From DASXUG01 sp964620425 (GTDB lineage Bacteria > Pseudomonadota > Gammaproteobacteria > Burkholderiales > Methylophilaceae), in contig CAZUGV010000004.1 in assembly GCA_964620425.1 (NCBI GenBank), forward strand, positions 124,001-188,000: a DNA stretch of 64,000 nt, written 5' to 3'. The notes beneath the pieces were generated by a model. That model was not told the DNA's origin. It saw only the letters and a list, made by a program, of their open reading frames with translations, and did not search any database. Below, piece after piece: positions 34,768 through 44,874 of the stretch. Position numbers and translations under genes: made by a program. The first letter of the stretch is position 1. The number at the start of each line of letters is the position of its first letter.

Positions 34768-35870
34768 AGGTGCGGGTCTAGCTGTTGGTGTAACCAGCGA
34801 TGAAAGTGTTCTAAGCCTGTTTCCATTGGGTGTTGATAAGGGCCACGTTCATCTAGCCCTTGCGCAAATAGTGCGCGGCGACCATCATGCATGCGTTGGC
34901 AGATTTCTTGATCCTCAATCGCAGTTTCATGATAGGCGGCTTGTTGGGCTTGTATGTAGGCCTCTTCAAACAGTGCAATATCTTCAGGGTAGTAAAACTC
35001 AACCACATTGGTACATGCATCCACCCCGCGCGGGATAATGTGCGAAACAATCAACACATTCGGATACCATTCCACCATCACAAATGGATAGAGTACCATC
35101 CATATCGCACCATATTTCGGAGTTTGCTGTTCTGAGTAGGCTAACACTTGCTTTTGCCACGCTTGGTAAATGGGGCTACCCGTTTTTTTAAGCTCTTTCT
35201 TAACACCTACCGTTTGTACGCTATAGTTTTCACCAAATTCCCATGTGAGTTGATCGCAATCAACAAACTTATCTAAACCTGGGTGAAAGGGGCCTACGTG
35301 GTAATCTTCAAGATACACTTCAATAAAGGTTTTCCAGTTGAAGTTGTATTCCTCTGTGACCACACTATTAAGCATATAACCAGTAAAATCAAGGTCTTGT
35401 TTGCAGCCTAAATCTTTTAATTCTTTTGCAATATCGCGTTTGCTATCAAACAATAAACCATTCCACTCTTTCAGTGGCGTTTGGTTAAGATGCAAGCAAG
35501 GGTTTTGCTCGAAGTGTGGCGCGCCTAATAGTTCACCGTCCAAGTTGTAAGTCCAGCGATGTAATGGGCAAACAATATGGTTGGTGTGTCCTACGCTAGT
35601 CAACATAACGGCTTGCCGATGGCGACAAATATTACTCACTAAAGCAATGCCATCTTTTCCATGCACTAGGGCTTTAGCGTTTTGCATCCACTCTAAAGTA
35701 CGATAATCGCCAATAGTAGGCGTCATCAAAGTATGCCCAATATATTGTGGTGCGTTTGCAAATATATATTGCTGCTCAAGGGCGTAAATTGCTGGGTCTG
35801 TGTACCATGCAACAGGAAGTTGCGGTTGGATTATTGATTCAATCGGTTTAATTGAGGCTATTGATGTCAT
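34764..35870 (-). CDS. Rieske-type aromatic ring-hydroxylating oxygenase, alpha-subunit-like
   Basis: A 368-aa oxygenase component. The Rieske [2Fe-2S] motif is C-x-H-x16-C-x2-H (CRH ... CPLH). The catalytic domain supplies the mononuclear iron histidines in EDYHVGPFH (His-x4-His), with an Asp later. It resembles the choline monooxygenase/dicamba-type single-gene oxygenases. No ferredoxin or reductase gene is adjacent, so the electron donor must be elsewhere. The substrate is unknown. It is coupled to an EamA exporter. Confidence 0.85.
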   Translation of the reverse strand: MTSIASIKPIESIIQPQLPVAWYTDPAIYALEQQYIFANAPQYIGHTLMTPTIGDYRTLEWMQNAKALVHGKDGIALVSNICRHRQAVMLTSVGHTNHIVCPLHRWTYNLDGELLGAPHFEQNPCLHLNQTPLKEWNGLLFDSKRDIAKELKDLGCKQDLDFTGYMLNSVVTEEYNFNWKTFIEVYLEDYHVGPFHPGLDKFVDCDQLTWEFGENYSVQTVGVKKELKKTGSPIYQAWQKQVLAYSEQQTPKYGAIWMVLYPFVMVEWYPNVLIVSHIIPRGVDACTNVVEFYYPEDIALFEEAYIQAQQAAYHETAIEDQEICQRMHDGRRALFAQGLDERGPYQHPMETGLEHFHRWLHQQLDPHL

Positions 35871-36095
35871 AAAGTCTAGTGTGTGCGGAAATCCCTGATT
35901 TAATACAAAAAAGGCAGATTTATTTTAAGGTCATGGATTTTGCCCGAATGGGGGATTTTTTCAAGTGATTTTTTAAGCTTTACTCAGAAAACTCTCGTAA
36001 AAATCTACTTTCAAGGGCTTGATTCTTGCTAAATTTGCTATTTTGCGCTAACCTCGTTTACCTTAATGTAAAACAAATTTACAAGGCGCATTATC

Positions 36096-36200
36096 ATGAA
36101 AAACCCGTTAGATTCTATTTTGGGAACGATTATTTCTGGAGTGATATTAACCTTGGTGTTGTATATGTTTATTAAGAATTTTATTTTGGCGGGGGTCTAG
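36096..36200 (+). CDS. Small single-pass membrane protein, 34 aa
   Basis: ATG 36096 opens MKNPLDSILGTIISGVILTL followed by VLYMFIKNFILAGV and TAG. It has one transmembrane helix and a short charged N-terminus. It ends 2 nt before the next gene, whose ribosome site (GGCGGGGG) lies in its last codons, so the two are co-transcribed. No family was recognised, but size, topology and tight spacing support a real gene. Confidence 0.6.
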   Translation: MKNPLDSILGTIISGVILTLVLYMFIKNFILAGV

Positions 36201-36202
36201 TC

Positions 36203-36694
36203 ATGGATCTATTTCCTGCGATAGCACGTTGGTTGCATATTCTTGCTGGTGTTGCTTGGGTTGGTTTGCTGTACTACTTTAATCTCGTGCAAGTGCCAGC
36301 CATGAAAGAAGCCACTGCGGATGGTACGGCCGCTGGTATCAGCAAGCATGTTGCACCGCGCGCCTTATTTTGGTTTAGATGGGCAGCGATTGCTACATGG
36401 TTGGCGGGCGCGGCATTATTAGGTCCGCACTTTAATGATGCTTTTAGTTTAAAACCTGAGTTTATTGGCATTGGCGTGGGTGCTTGGTTAGGTACGATTA
36501 TGCTATTTAACGTGTGGGTGTTGATTTGGCCAAATCAACAAAAGATTTTGGGTTTGGTGAAAGCGACTGATGCAGAAAAAGCGAGTGCAAGGCGCATTGC
36601 ATTATTGGCATCACGCACTAATATGATGTTGTCTTTACCCATGTTGTTTTTTATGGCAAATGGTTTAACGCATCGCGCCCTTATCGGCTTGTAA
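36203..36694 (+). CDS. PuuD-like (urate hydroxylase N-terminal type) membrane protein
   Basis: A 163-aa protein with four transmembrane helices; RWLHILAGVAWVGLLYYFNL and the conserved His/Trp pattern match the membrane domain of the PuuD urate hydroxylase family and related CopD-like proteins. The C-terminal cytochrome c domain of full PuuD is absent, so urate oxidation cannot be assumed. It is coupled with the 34-aa peptide upstream; a terminator follows. Confidence 0.75.
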   Translation: MDLFPAIARWLHILAGVAWVGLLYYFNLVQVPAMKEATADGTAAGISKHVAPRALFWFRWAAIATWLAGAALLGPHFNDAFSLKPEFIGIGVGAWLGTIMLFNVWVLIWPNQQKILGLVKATDAEKASARRIALLASRTNMMLSLPMLFFMANGLTHRALIGL

Positions 36695-36711
36695 TAAATA
36701 AATGCTGCGAG

Positions 36712-36734
36712 CGGCGGCATTAGCCGCCGTTTTT
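36712..36734 (+). terminator. Rho-independent terminator
   Basis: CGGCGGC (36712-36718) pairs with GCCGCCG (36723-36729) around ATTA, followed by five T. It ends the PuuD-like transcript before argD. Confidence 0.9.
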
Positions 36735-36821
36735 GTTTTGTGGCGGCTAATTTATATTGATGATGGATATTAGCTTGATGAGCATTCATTGAGCTGTTTT
36801 AAGGTAATAAGGTAGGTTTTT

Positions 36822-38009
36822 ATGTCACAACATTTGATGAATACATACGGCAGACAACCCATTTCGTTTGTCAAAGGCACGGGCGTTTGGTTGCACGATG
36901 CTGAAGGCAATCAGTATTTGGATGCTTTGGCTGGCGTTGCTGTTAATGGTCTCGGACATACACACCCAAAGTTTGTGGCTGCATTGAATGAGCAAATCTC
37001 ACGCTTGATTCATGTTTCAAATGTTTATCAAATTAACGAGCAATCGCGTTTGGCTGATAAATTGGCTGAAATTTCAGGCATGGATAAGGTGTTTTTCTGC
37101 AACTCAGGCTGCGAAGCGAATGAGGCGTCTATCAAGTTGGCGCGTTTGTACGCGCACAATAAAGGCATCGAAAACCCTGAAATTATTGTGATGGAACACT
37201 CATTTCATGGCCGTACTTTGGCAACCTTGTCCGCAACGGGCAGCCGTAAAACACAAGCGGGTTTTGAGCCTTTAGTCAGTGGTTTTGTGCGGGTGCCTTT
37301 TGATGATTTAGAGGCCGTAAAACAAGTGGCTGCACGCAAAAATAACGTGGTTGCGATATTGGTAGAACCTGTGCAAGGTGAGGGCGGTGTGCATATTCCT
37401 GCGGATTCAAAAGCCTACTTCCAGGGTTTGCGCAAAGTTTGTGACGACAATGGCTGGTTGTTAATGTTGGATGAAGTGCAAAGCGGTATCGCACGCACAG
37501 GTACTTGGTTTGCATTTCAGCACACAGGCATTACGCCGGATGTGATGAGCTTGGCGAAAGGCTTGGGTTCAGGCGTGCCGATTGGTGCTTGCGTGGCTAA
37601 AGGGGTTGCCGCGGAAACCTTTACCTCAGGCAAACATGGCTCAACTTTTGGTGGTAACCCATTGGCAACAGCTGCGGGTTTTGCTACTTTGCAAATTATT
37701 GAAGAAGAAAAACTACGCGAAAACGCAGAGCGTATGGGCGCATTCATCAATCAAGGTTTGAAAGATGGCTTGGTAGACGAATCGGGCGTGGTGAATATCC
37801 GCAACGCGGGCTTGATGATTGGTGTTGAGCTGGATAGACCTTGTGCTGATTTGGTTAAAATGGCGCTTGCGCAAAAATTACTCATTAACGTAACTTCTGA
37901 TAAGGTGGTGCGCTTGTTGCCCCCACTGATTATCAATCAAGAAGAAGCGCAACTGTTGGTTAATACACTGGTTCCTCTTATTAAACAGTTTTTAAATACA
38001 AAAGCATAA
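36822..38009 (+). CDS. argD: Acetylornithine aminotransferase
   Basis: A 395-aa PLP-dependent class III aminotransferase converting N-acetylglutamate semialdehyde to N-acetylornithine in arginine synthesis. It may also serve lysine synthesis. FCNSGCEANEASIKLAR, MLDEVQSGIARTG and the PLP lysine in SLAKGLGSGVPIGA are visible. The argF gene follows after 3 nt, so they form an operon. Confidence 0.96.
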   Translation: MSQHLMNTYGRQPISFVKGTGVWLHDAEGNQYLDALAGVAVNGLGHTHPKFVAALNEQISRLIHVSNVYQINEQSRLADKLAEISGMDKVFFCNSGCEANEASIKLARLYAHNKGIENPEIIVMEHSFHGRTLATLSATGSRKTQAGFEPLVSGFVRVPFDDLEAVKQVAARKNNVVAILVEPVQGEGGVHIPADSKAYFQGLRKVCDDNGWLLMLDEVQSGIARTGTWFAFQHTGITPDVMSLAKGLGSGVPIGACVAKGVAAETFTSGKHGSTFGGNPLATAAGFATLQIIEEEKLRENAERMGAFINQGLKDGLVDESGVVNIRNAGLMIGVELDRPCADLVKMALAQKLLINVTSDKVVRLLPPLIINQEEAQLLVNTLVPLIKQFLNTKA

Positions 38010-38012
38010 GCG

Positions 38013-38927
38013 ATGTCAATGAAGCATTTTTTGCAGTTTAACGATTTAAATCGGGAAGAAATTGAGCATATATTCACGCGTGCAAGCTGGATAAAAAGCC
38101 AATTTAAAAATTACAAACAATATTGGCCACTACAAGATCGCACCTTGGTGATGATTTTTGAAAAAGCCAGCACGCGTACGCGCCTGTCTTTTGAAGCGGG
38201 TATGCATCAGCTGGGTGGCTCTGCAATTTATTTAAATACGCGTGATTCACAACTTGGTCGTGGCGAGCCTGTGGAAGATGCAGCGCAAGTCATCTCTCGC
38301 ATGAGTGACCTTGTAATGATACGCACTTACGAGCAAAGTATTATTGAGCGCTTTGCCGCCAACTCGCGTGTCCCAGTGATTAACGGGTTAACCAATGAAT
38401 ATCATCCATGCCAGATTTTGGCGGATATTTTCACGTTTATTGAACATCGCGGTTCAATTCAGGGCAAAACGGTGGCCTGGATAGGCGATAGCAACAATGT
38501 TTGTAACACATGGTTGCAAGCGGCAGAGGTGCTGGATTTTAACGTGCACGTTTCTACACCGCCAGAATATGAAGTGGAAGCTGAGCGTGCCAATTTGTAC
38601 GGCACAGATCACTTTGAAGAATTTGTAGACCCAATGGAAGCCGCACGTGATGCCGATTTAGTCACCACCGATGTGTGGACAAGCATGGGTTTTGAGGCTG
38701 AAAATGAAGAGCGTCGCAAAGATTTTGCGGATTGGCAAGTTGATGCAGATATGATGAAAATCGCCAAAAAAGATGCCTTGTTTATGCACTGCCTACCTGC
38801 GCATAGAGGTGAAGAAGTGGCGGCAGAAGTCATTGATGGACCGCATTCAGTAGTGTGGGATGAAGCAGAAAATCGTCTACATGTGCAAAAAGCACTGATG
38901 GAGTATTTGCTGTTAGGTAAAATTTAA
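38013..38927 (+). CDS. argF: Ornithine carbamoyltransferase
   Basis: A 304-aa enzyme forming citrulline from ornithine and carbamoyl phosphate. The carbamoyl phosphate motif STRTRLSFE, the HPCQ loop (EYHPCQILAD) and the ornithine-side HCLPAHRGEE are all present. It sits between argD and argG. Confidence 0.97.
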   Translation: MSMKHFLQFNDLNREEIEHIFTRASWIKSQFKNYKQYWPLQDRTLVMIFEKASTRTRLSFEAGMHQLGGSAIYLNTRDSQLGRGEPVEDAAQVISRMSDLVMIRTYEQSIIERFAANSRVPVINGLTNEYHPCQILADIFTFIEHRGSIQGKTVAWIGDSNNVCNTWLQAAEVLDFNVHVSTPPEYEVEAERANLYGTDHFEEFVDPMEAARDADLVTTDVWTSMGFEAENEERRKDFADWQVDADMMKIAKKDALFMHCLPAHRGEEVAAEVIDGPHSVVWDEAENRLHVQKALMEYLLLGKI

Positions 38928-39239
38928 TTGGCTGAATCTAAAAATAGAGATATTTCGCGCCACATTTTGCCTGTTTCCTCTACCATGGTGGGGGTTTGCA
39001 TGACAGTGATTAGTGTGATTCAGCTAGCCCCCCAGACTAAAATCTCGCATTGGGCTGATGACTTGTTAGCGGTGAACAGTTTGTTTTTCCTTGGTAGTAC
39101 CATTCTTTCATATTTGTCACTACGCTCAAACTGCGATACTTTCAAATTGGAGGTGTTGGCAGATCGTTTATTTATTTTTGGCATGATCATGATGGTGTTT
39201 ATTAGCTTTTTAGTATCATTTGAGTTTTTTGCGCATTAA
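38928..39239 (+). CDS. Hypothetical small membrane protein
   Basis: The TTG immediately after the argF stop opens a 103-aa frame with three predicted transmembrane segments (TMVGVCMTVISVIQLAP; LAVNSLFFLGSTILSYLSL; RLFIFGMIMMVFISFLVSF). An AGG at 38915-38917 could serve as ribosome site; ATG 38985 is an alternative start. Coupling to argF suggests co-transcription. I do not recognise a function. Confidence 0.65.
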   Translation: MAESKNRDISRHILPVSSTMVGVCMTVISVIQLAPQTKISHWADDLLAVNSLFFLGSTILSYLSLRSNCDTFKLEVLADRLFIFGMIMMVFISFLVSFEFFAH

Positions 39240-39305
39240 ATTTGTCAGTGGTTGTGAATTGGTGTTAATTTTTTAAATTTTGTTTCAAGTCTTAAAGGTT
39301 AAGTA

Positions 39306-40532
39306 ATGGGTGATGTTAAGAAAGTAGTATTAGCGTATTCGGGTGGGTTGGACACCTCTGTAATTCTTAAATGGTTGCAAGACACCTATCAGGCTGAAGT
39401 CGTCACTTTCACTGCGGATTTAGGTCAGGGCGAAGAGCTTGAGCCTGCGCGTGTTAAGGCGCAAGCGGCAGGCGTTAAAGAGATTTACATTGATGACGTG
39501 CGTGAAGAGTTTGTGCGTGATTTCGTGTTCCCGATGTTCCGCGCCAATACGGTTTATGAAGGTGAGTATCTGCTCGGTACTTCTATTGCGCGCCCCTTGA
39601 TTGCCAAACGCTTAATTGAAATCGCGGCAGAAACCAAAGCGGATGCGATTTCTCATGGCGCAACAGGTAAGGGCAATGACCAAGTGCGTTTTGAGTTGGG
39701 CGCGTATGCGTTAAACCCCAACATTCAAATTATCGCTCCATGGCGTGAGTGGGATTTACTCAGCCGTGAAAAGCTCATGGCTTATGCTGAAAAGCATGGC
39801 ATCGTGGTCGATATGAAGCACAAACAAGGTGGTAGCCCATATTCTATGGATGCTAACTTGTTGCACATTTCATACGAAGGTCGCCACTTAGAAAACCCTG
39901 CTGCAGAAGCAGAAGAAACTATGTGGCGTTGGACAGTTTCGCCAGAAAAAGCACCAGATGCCGCAGAATATTTGGATATTGAATACGCGAATGGCGACCC
40001 TGTTAGCATCAATGGCAAAGCGATGAAAGCGCATGAAATATTGGCTTTCCTAAACACAGTGGGCGGTAAGCATGGCGTTGGTCGCTTAGATTTAGTAGAA
40101 AACCGCTATGTGGGTATGAAGTCTCGCGGTTGCTACGAAACCCCAGGCGGCACCATTATGTTAAAAGCGCATCGTGCGATTGAAAGTATTACCTTAGACC
40201 GAGAAGTGGCGCATTTGAAAGACGATTTAATGCCACGTTACGCCAGTATGATTTACAACGGCTACTGGTGGAGTCCAGAGCGTATCGCGTTACAAACATT
40301 AATTGATCATACCCAAAAAACTGTTAACGGTTGGGTGCGCGTTAAGTTGTATAAAGGTAATGTCATCGTGGTTGGGCGTGATAGCAAAACTGATTCACTT
40401 TTTGATTCAACCATTGCGACGTTTGAAGATGACAAAGGCGCTTACGATCAAAAAGATGCAGCAGGTTTTATTAAGTTAAATGCCTTAAGAATGCGTATTG
40501 CTGCAAATTTAAGAGTCAAAAATAAATCATAA
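39306..40532 (+). CDS. argG: Argininosuccinate synthase
   Basis: A 408-aa enzyme condensing citrulline and aspartate with ATP. The N-terminal ATP loop [25 protein letters not shown] and GRHLENP are diagnostic. Full length and typical start. It is the last step encoded here; argH is not in the window. Confidence 0.97.
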   Translation: MGDVKKVVLAYSGGLDTSVILKWLQDTYQAEVVTFTADLGQGEELEPARVKAQAAGVKEIYIDDVREEFVRDFVFPMFRANTVYEGEYLLGTSIARPLIAKRLIEIAAETKADAISHGATGKGNDQVRFELGAYALNPNIQIIAPWREWDLLSREKLMAYAEKHGIVVDMKHKQGGSPYSMDANLLHISYEGRHLENPAAEAEETMWRWTVSPEKAPDAAEYLDIEYANGDPVSINGKAMKAHEILAFLNTVGGKHGVGRLDLVENRYVGMKSRGCYETPGGTIMLKAHRAIESITLDREVAHLKDDLMPRYASMIYNGYWWSPERIALQTLIDHTQKTVNGWVRVKLYKGNVIVVGRDSKTDSLFDSTIATFEDDKGAYDQKDAAGFIKLNALRMRIAANLRVKNKS

Positions 40533-40549
40533 ATTTAGGGAGAGTGAAC

Positions 40550-40861
40550 ATGGCACAATTTGATAATGTGAGTGTAAAGAAAAAAGCAAATATTTACTTT
40601 GATGGTAAATGTGTCAGCCATACGGTGATGTTTCCCAATGGAACACGTAGCACGATTGGGGTGATTTTCCCCAGCAGTCTTACCTTTAACACTGCAGCAC
40701 CTGAGTTGATGGAAATCAGCACGGGTGTTTGTAAAGTGCGCTTAAATGGCGAAACTGAGTGGAAAACTTATAGTGCTGGCGATAAATTTACTGTGCCAGG
40801 TAACTCATCATTTGAGATAGAAACTATTGAAACCCTAGACTACGTTTGCCACTTTGAATAA
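40550..40861 (+). CDS. ppnP: Pyrimidine/purine nucleoside phosphorylase PpnP
   Basis: A 103-aa cupin-fold enzyme (DUF1255) that phosphorolyses nucleosides. [32 protein letters not shown] and [15 protein letters not shown] are the family pattern. The ATG at 40550 is preferred over GTG 40544 because the conserved MAQFDNV start is there and GGGAG lies just before. Confidence 0.92.
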   Translation: MAQFDNVSVKKKANIYFDGKCVSHTVMFPNGTRSTIGVIFPSSLTFNTAAPELMEISTGVCKVRLNGETEWKTYSAGDKFTVPGNSSFEIETIETLDYVCHFE

Positions 40862-40973
40862 TTTGATAGCTTGGCTCTGCCACGTTGTTTCGTGCTTGCC
40901 GTACTTAATGGTACTGTCATCGCACTCACGCCTTGCATAGCCAGCGCTTTATAGATTGATGAGGAGTTGAACA

Positions 40974-41468
40974 ATGCCAAGTTTTGATATTAGTTCTGAG
41001 GTCGATATGGTCGCGTTGAAAAACGCGATTGATACAGCGGGTAAGCAAATCACGAATCGTTATGATTTTAAAGGTTCTTCAGCCAAAGTTGAGCTGAATG
41101 AGAAAGACAGCATTATTACTATTTTTGGTGATAATGATTTTCAGCTGGATCAAGTCAAAGATATATTGCTGCCAGCGATGGAAAAGAAAGAGCCAGATTC
41201 TACAAAACGTCTTGATTTAAAAGATGTGCAAAAGATTTCAGGCAATAAAGTGAAACAGGAAATGAAAATTCGCGCTGGGATAGATAGCGATTTAGCAAAA
41301 CGTATCACCAAATTGATTAAAGACTCTGGCATGAAAGTGCAAGCGAGTATTCAGGGGGACACGGTACGCGTTAACGGTGCCAAGCGAGACGTGTTGCAAG
41401 AGGCGATTGCCTTTTGTAAAAAGAATGTTACAGATTTTCCATTGCAATTTGGGAACTTTAGAGATTAA
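40974..41468 (+). CDS. yajQ: YajQ family nucleotide-binding protein
   Basis: A 164-aa YajQ protein: MPSFDISSEVDMVALKNAID, NRYDFKGSSAKVEL, and the end DFPLQFGNFRD are diagnostic. Members bind nucleotides, and some bind cyclic di-GMP; in pseudomonads and xanthomonads they influence virulence gene control. GATGAGGAG lies before the start. Confidence 0.95.
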   Translation: MPSFDISSEVDMVALKNAIDTAGKQITNRYDFKGSSAKVELNEKDSIITIFGDNDFQLDQVKDILLPAMEKKEPDSTKRLDLKDVQKISGNKVKQEMKIRAGIDSDLAKRITKLIKDSGMKVQASIQGDTVRVNGAKRDVLQEAIAFCKKNVTDFPLQFGNFRD

Positions 41469-41526
41469 AAAATTAACCATAAAGCTCAGTGATTTTTGCG
41501 AGCTTGCTGGTTTAAAGGTTTAGATA

Positions 41527-42933
41527 ATGGCAAAAACGCTTTACGATAAATTGTTCGACAGTCACGTTGTCCGTGAAGAAAACGGCACAGCATTGTTGTA
41601 TATTGACCGTCATTTGGTGCATGAAGTCACTAGCCCACAAGCATTTGAAGGCTTGAAACTGGCTGGGCGAAAGCTTTGGCGTATTAACTCGGTATTAGCC
41701 GTACCAGACCATAATGTGCCAACTACGCCACGTGCTGATGGGGTTGCGGGTATTGTTGACCCAATATCTCGTTTGCAAGTGCAAACGCTTGACGAAAACT
41801 GTGCAGACTTCGGTGTAACAGAGTTCAAAATGAACGATGTGCGTCAAGGGATTGTGCATGTGATTGGCCCTGAACAAGGGGCAACATTACCTGGAATGAC
41901 TGTTGTTTGCGGAGACTCTCACACAAGTACGCATGGCGCTTTTGGTGCTTTGGCGCATGGTATTGGCACCTCAGAAGTTGAGCATGTGATGGCAACACAA
42001 TGTTTAGTGCAAAAACGCTCAAAATCTATGCAGGTTTTGGTTGACGGTCAATTAGGCAAAGGCGTTACTGCCAAAGATGTTGCATTGGCGATTATCGGGA
42101 AAATCGGTACTGCGGGCGGTACAGGTTATGCCATCGAGTTTGCGGGTTCTGCCATTCGCGGATTAACCATGGAAGGTCGTATGACTTTGTGCAATATGGC
42201 AATCGAGGCGGGCGCACGTGCTGGCATGGTGGCCGTGGACGATACCACCATAGACTATGTGAAAGGCCGTCCATTTGCGCCTAAAGCTGATCAGTGGGAT
42301 GCCGCTGTAGCCTATTGGCACACCTTGCATAGCGATGAAGGTGCGAAATTTGACGCCGTTGTGACCTTAAAAGCAGAAGATATTCAGCCGCAAGTGACAT
42401 GGGGTACTTCCCCTGAAATGGTGGTGGGTGTGGACGGCAAAGTACCAAACTTATCACAAGCCAAAAACGAAGTGCAACGGGGTGATTGGGAGCGTGCTTA
42501 CACCTATATGGGCTTAACAGCAGATACCCCAATTTCAGACATTAAAATTGATAAAGTATTTATCGGCTCATGTACTAACTCACGTATTGAGGATTTACGT
42601 GCCGCGGCGACCGTTGCCAAAGGCAAAAAAGTGGCTGGTAATGTCAAATTAGCCTTGGTTGTGCCAGGCTCTGGCTTGGTAAAAGCACAAGCTGAACAAG
42701 AAGGCTTAGATAAGGTTTTTATTGAAGCGGGGTTTGAGTGGCGCGAACCAGGTTGCTCTATGTGCTTGGCAATGAATGCAGATCGTTTGGAGCCAGGTGA
42801 GCGTTGTGCCTCAACTTCAAACCGTAACTTTGAAGGACGCCAAGGGCAGGGTGGGCGTACCCACCTAGTGAGCCCTGAGATGGCTGCTGCGGCGGCTGTG
42901 GCTGGGCATTTTGTGGATGTCAGAACAATTTAA
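41527..42933 (+). CDS. leuC: 3-isopropylmalate dehydratase large subunit
   Basis: A 468-aa aconitase-family protein binding the [4Fe-4S] cluster through the Cys residues in GSCTNSR and [25 protein letters not shown] is a further signature. It works with LeuD in leucine synthesis. The leu operon continues with an entericidin-like gene, leuD and leuB. Confidence 0.97.
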   Translation: MAKTLYDKLFDSHVVREENGTALLYIDRHLVHEVTSPQAFEGLKLAGRKLWRINSVLAVPDHNVPTTPRADGVAGIVDPISRLQVQTLDENCADFGVTEFKMNDVRQGIVHVIGPEQGATLPGMTVVCGDSHTSTHGAFGALAHGIGTSEVEHVMATQCLVQKRSKSMQVLVDGQLGKGVTAKDVALAIIGKIGTAGGTGYAIEFAGSAIRGLTMEGRMTLCNMAIEAGARAGMVAVDDTTIDYVKGRPFAPKADQWDAAVAYWHTLHSDEGAKFDAVVTLKAEDIQPQVTWGTSPEMVVGVDGKVPNLSQAKNEVQRGDWERAYTYMGLTADTPISDIKIDKVFIGSCTNSRIEDLRAAATVAKGKKVAGNVKLALVVPGSGLVKAQAEQEGLDKVFIEAGFEWREPGCSMCLAMNADRLEPGERCASTSNRNFEGRQGQGGRTHLVSPEMAAAAAVAGHFVDVRTI

Positions 42934-42948
42934 ATAAAGGGTATGGCA

Positions 42949-43068
42949 ATGAAAAAAGTATATATGCTATTAGTGGTTTCAGCTTTTCTAGCAGGCTGTA
43001 ACACTGTGGATGGTTTGGGTAAAGACCTGGAAAAAGCGGGCGAAGCCGTTCAGCGCTCTACTAAATAA
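42949..43068 (+). CDS. Entericidin-like small lipoprotein
   Basis: A 39-aa lipoprotein: [20 protein letters not shown] has a signal peptide and lipobox LAGC, followed by [19 protein letters not shown], the EcnA/EcnB amphipathic pattern (G-x-D-x-x-x-x-G). ATG 42949 is preferred to 42943 because it is better spaced from AAAGG. The gene is lodged between leuC and leuD, a placement common in betaproteobacteria. Confidence 0.9.
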   Translation: MKKVYMLLVVSAFLAGCNTVDGLGKDLEKAGEAVQRSTK

Positions 43069-43118
43069 ACCTAGTAAATAAAACCCAGCCATCGCTAAAT
43101 TATTACATTAGAAAAGAT

Positions 43119-43757
43119 ATGAAACCATTTACCTTACATCAAGGTTTAGTCGTGCCATTGGATCGAGCCAATGTGGATACCGATGCGATTATCCCTAAAC
43201 AATTTTTAAAATCGATTAAACGTAGCGGTTTTGGTCCAAATGCGTTTGATGAATGGCGTTATCTGGATCATGGCGAGCCAGGTATGGATAACAGCCAACG
43301 TAAAATCAATCCAGATTTTGTGTTGAATCAGCCCCGCTATCAAGGCGCTAGTATCTTATTGACGCGTGAAAATTTCGGCTGTGGTTCAAGCCGCGAGCAT
43401 GCGCCTTGGGCGCTTGAAGATTACGGTTTTCGTGCCATTATTGCCCCAAGTTACGCTGATATTTTCTTCAACAACTGTTTTAAAAATGGCATGTTGCCCA
43501 TTGTGTTAAGTGATGAGATTGTTGATAGTTTATTTAAGGCCGTTGAGTCAAATCCAGGCTATAAATTGACGGTTGATTTAAATAAACAAACGGTGAACAC
43601 GCCTGATGGTCACGCCTATACCTTTGAGGTAGATGCTGTGCGTAAACACAATTTACTCAATGGCTTAGATGATATTGGCTTAACCCTGCAACATGTTGAC
43701 GCTATTAAAGCATTTGAAGTCAAACACAAGGCGGCTCAGCCTTGGTTATTTAATTAA
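43119..43757 (+). CDS. leuD: 3-isopropylmalate dehydratase small subunit
   Basis: A 212-aa swivelling-domain partner of Leu[21 protein letters not shown] and [14 protein letters not shown] are the signatures. It lies between the entericidin-like gene and leuB. Confidence 0.97.
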   Translation: MKPFTLHQGLVVPLDRANVDTDAIIPKQFLKSIKRSGFGPNAFDEWRYLDHGEPGMDNSQRKINPDFVLNQPRYQGASILLTRENFGCGSSREHAPWALEDYGFRAIIAPSYADIFFNNCFKNGMLPIVLSDEIVDSLFKAVESNPGYKLTVDLNKQTVNTPDGHAYTFEVDAVRKHNLLNGLDDIGLTLQHVDAIKAFEVKHKAAQPWLFN

Positions 43758-43796
43758 GTGTGCTCGTTTAATTTATAAATTTAAGGTCTAAGAAGA

Positions 43797-44852
43797 ATGA
43801 AAATTGCAGTACTTCCAGGTGATGGCATTGGTCCAGAAATCGTTGCACAGGCAGTGAACGTATTAAATGCACTAGGTTTAAATCTAGAAATGACGGAAGC
43901 GCCTATTGGTGGCGCAGGTTATGAGGCTGCTGGCGATCCGCTACCAGACGCAACTTTAAAACTAGCAAAAGAGGCTGATGCAGTATTGTTAGGTGCAGTT
44001 GGTGATTGGAAATACGATAAATTAGAGCGTCATTTGCGCCCAGAGCGCGGCTTGTTGCGCATTCGAAAAGAGCTGAATTTATTTGCCAATTTGCGCCCAG
44101 CGTTGTTATACCCTGAACTAGCTTCAGCTTCTACGCTAAAACCTGAAGTGGTTTCAGGCTTGGATATTATGATTGTGCGTGAGTTGACGGGCGATATTTA
44201 CTTTGGTCAGCCACGTGGTATTTCCACCTTGGAAAACGGTGAGCGCGAAGGCATTAACACCATGCGCTATAACGAATCTGAGATTAAGCGTATTGGTCGC
44301 GTAGCCTTTGAAATTGCGATGAAACGTAACAAAAAAGTGTGCTCAGTAGATAAAGCCAATGTCTTGGAAACCACTGAACTTTGGCGTCAGGTGATGATTG
44401 AGCTATCTGCCGAATACCCAGAAGTCGAGTTGACGCATATGTATGTGGATAATGCTGCCATGCAGTTGGTTCGCGCGCCAAAACAGTTTGACGTGATGGT
44501 AACAGGTAATATTTTCGGCGATATTTTGTCAGACGAAGCTTCTATGCTTACAGGCTCTATCGGCATGTTACCTTCTGCATCATTAGATGCGAATAACAAG
44601 GGTATGTACGAGCCCAGTCATGGCTCAGCCCCTGATATTGCGGGTAAGAATATTGCCAATCCATTAGCGACAATTTTATCTGCTGCGATGATGTTACGTT
44701 ACACATTTAACGATGAAACCAATGCTACACGCGTTGAAAATGCCGTGAAAAAAGCATTAGCAGCAGGTTATAGAACTGCTGATATTTGGACTGAAGGCAC
44801 GAATAAAGTGACTTGCTCTGAAATGGGTGCGGCAGTAGTGGCCGCATTGTAA
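43797..44852 (+). CDS. leuB: 3-isopropylmalate dehydrogenase
   Basis: A 351-aa NAD-dependent dehydrogenase for the oxidative decarboxylation step in leucine synthesis. [45 protein letters not shown] and the C-terminal GSAPDIAGK are diagnostic. Confidence 0.97.
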   Translation: MKIAVLPGDGIGPEIVAQAVNVLNALGLNLEMTEAPIGGAGYEAAGDPLPDATLKLAKEADAVLLGAVGDWKYDKLERHLRPERGLLRIRKELNLFANLRPALLYPELASASTLKPEVVSGLDIMIVRELTGDIYFGQPRGISTLENGEREGINTMRYNESEIKRIGRVAFEIAMKRNKKVCSVDKANVLETTELWRQVMIELSAEYPEVELTHMYVDNAAMQLVRAPKQFDVMVTGNIFGDILSDEASMLTGSIGMLPSASLDANNKGMYEPSHGSAPDIAGKNIANPLATILSAAMMLRYTFNDETNATRVENAVKKALAAGYRTADIWTEGTNKVTCSEMGAAVVAAL

Positions 44853-44874
44853 AAAGTTTTTTGGAATAAACAAT

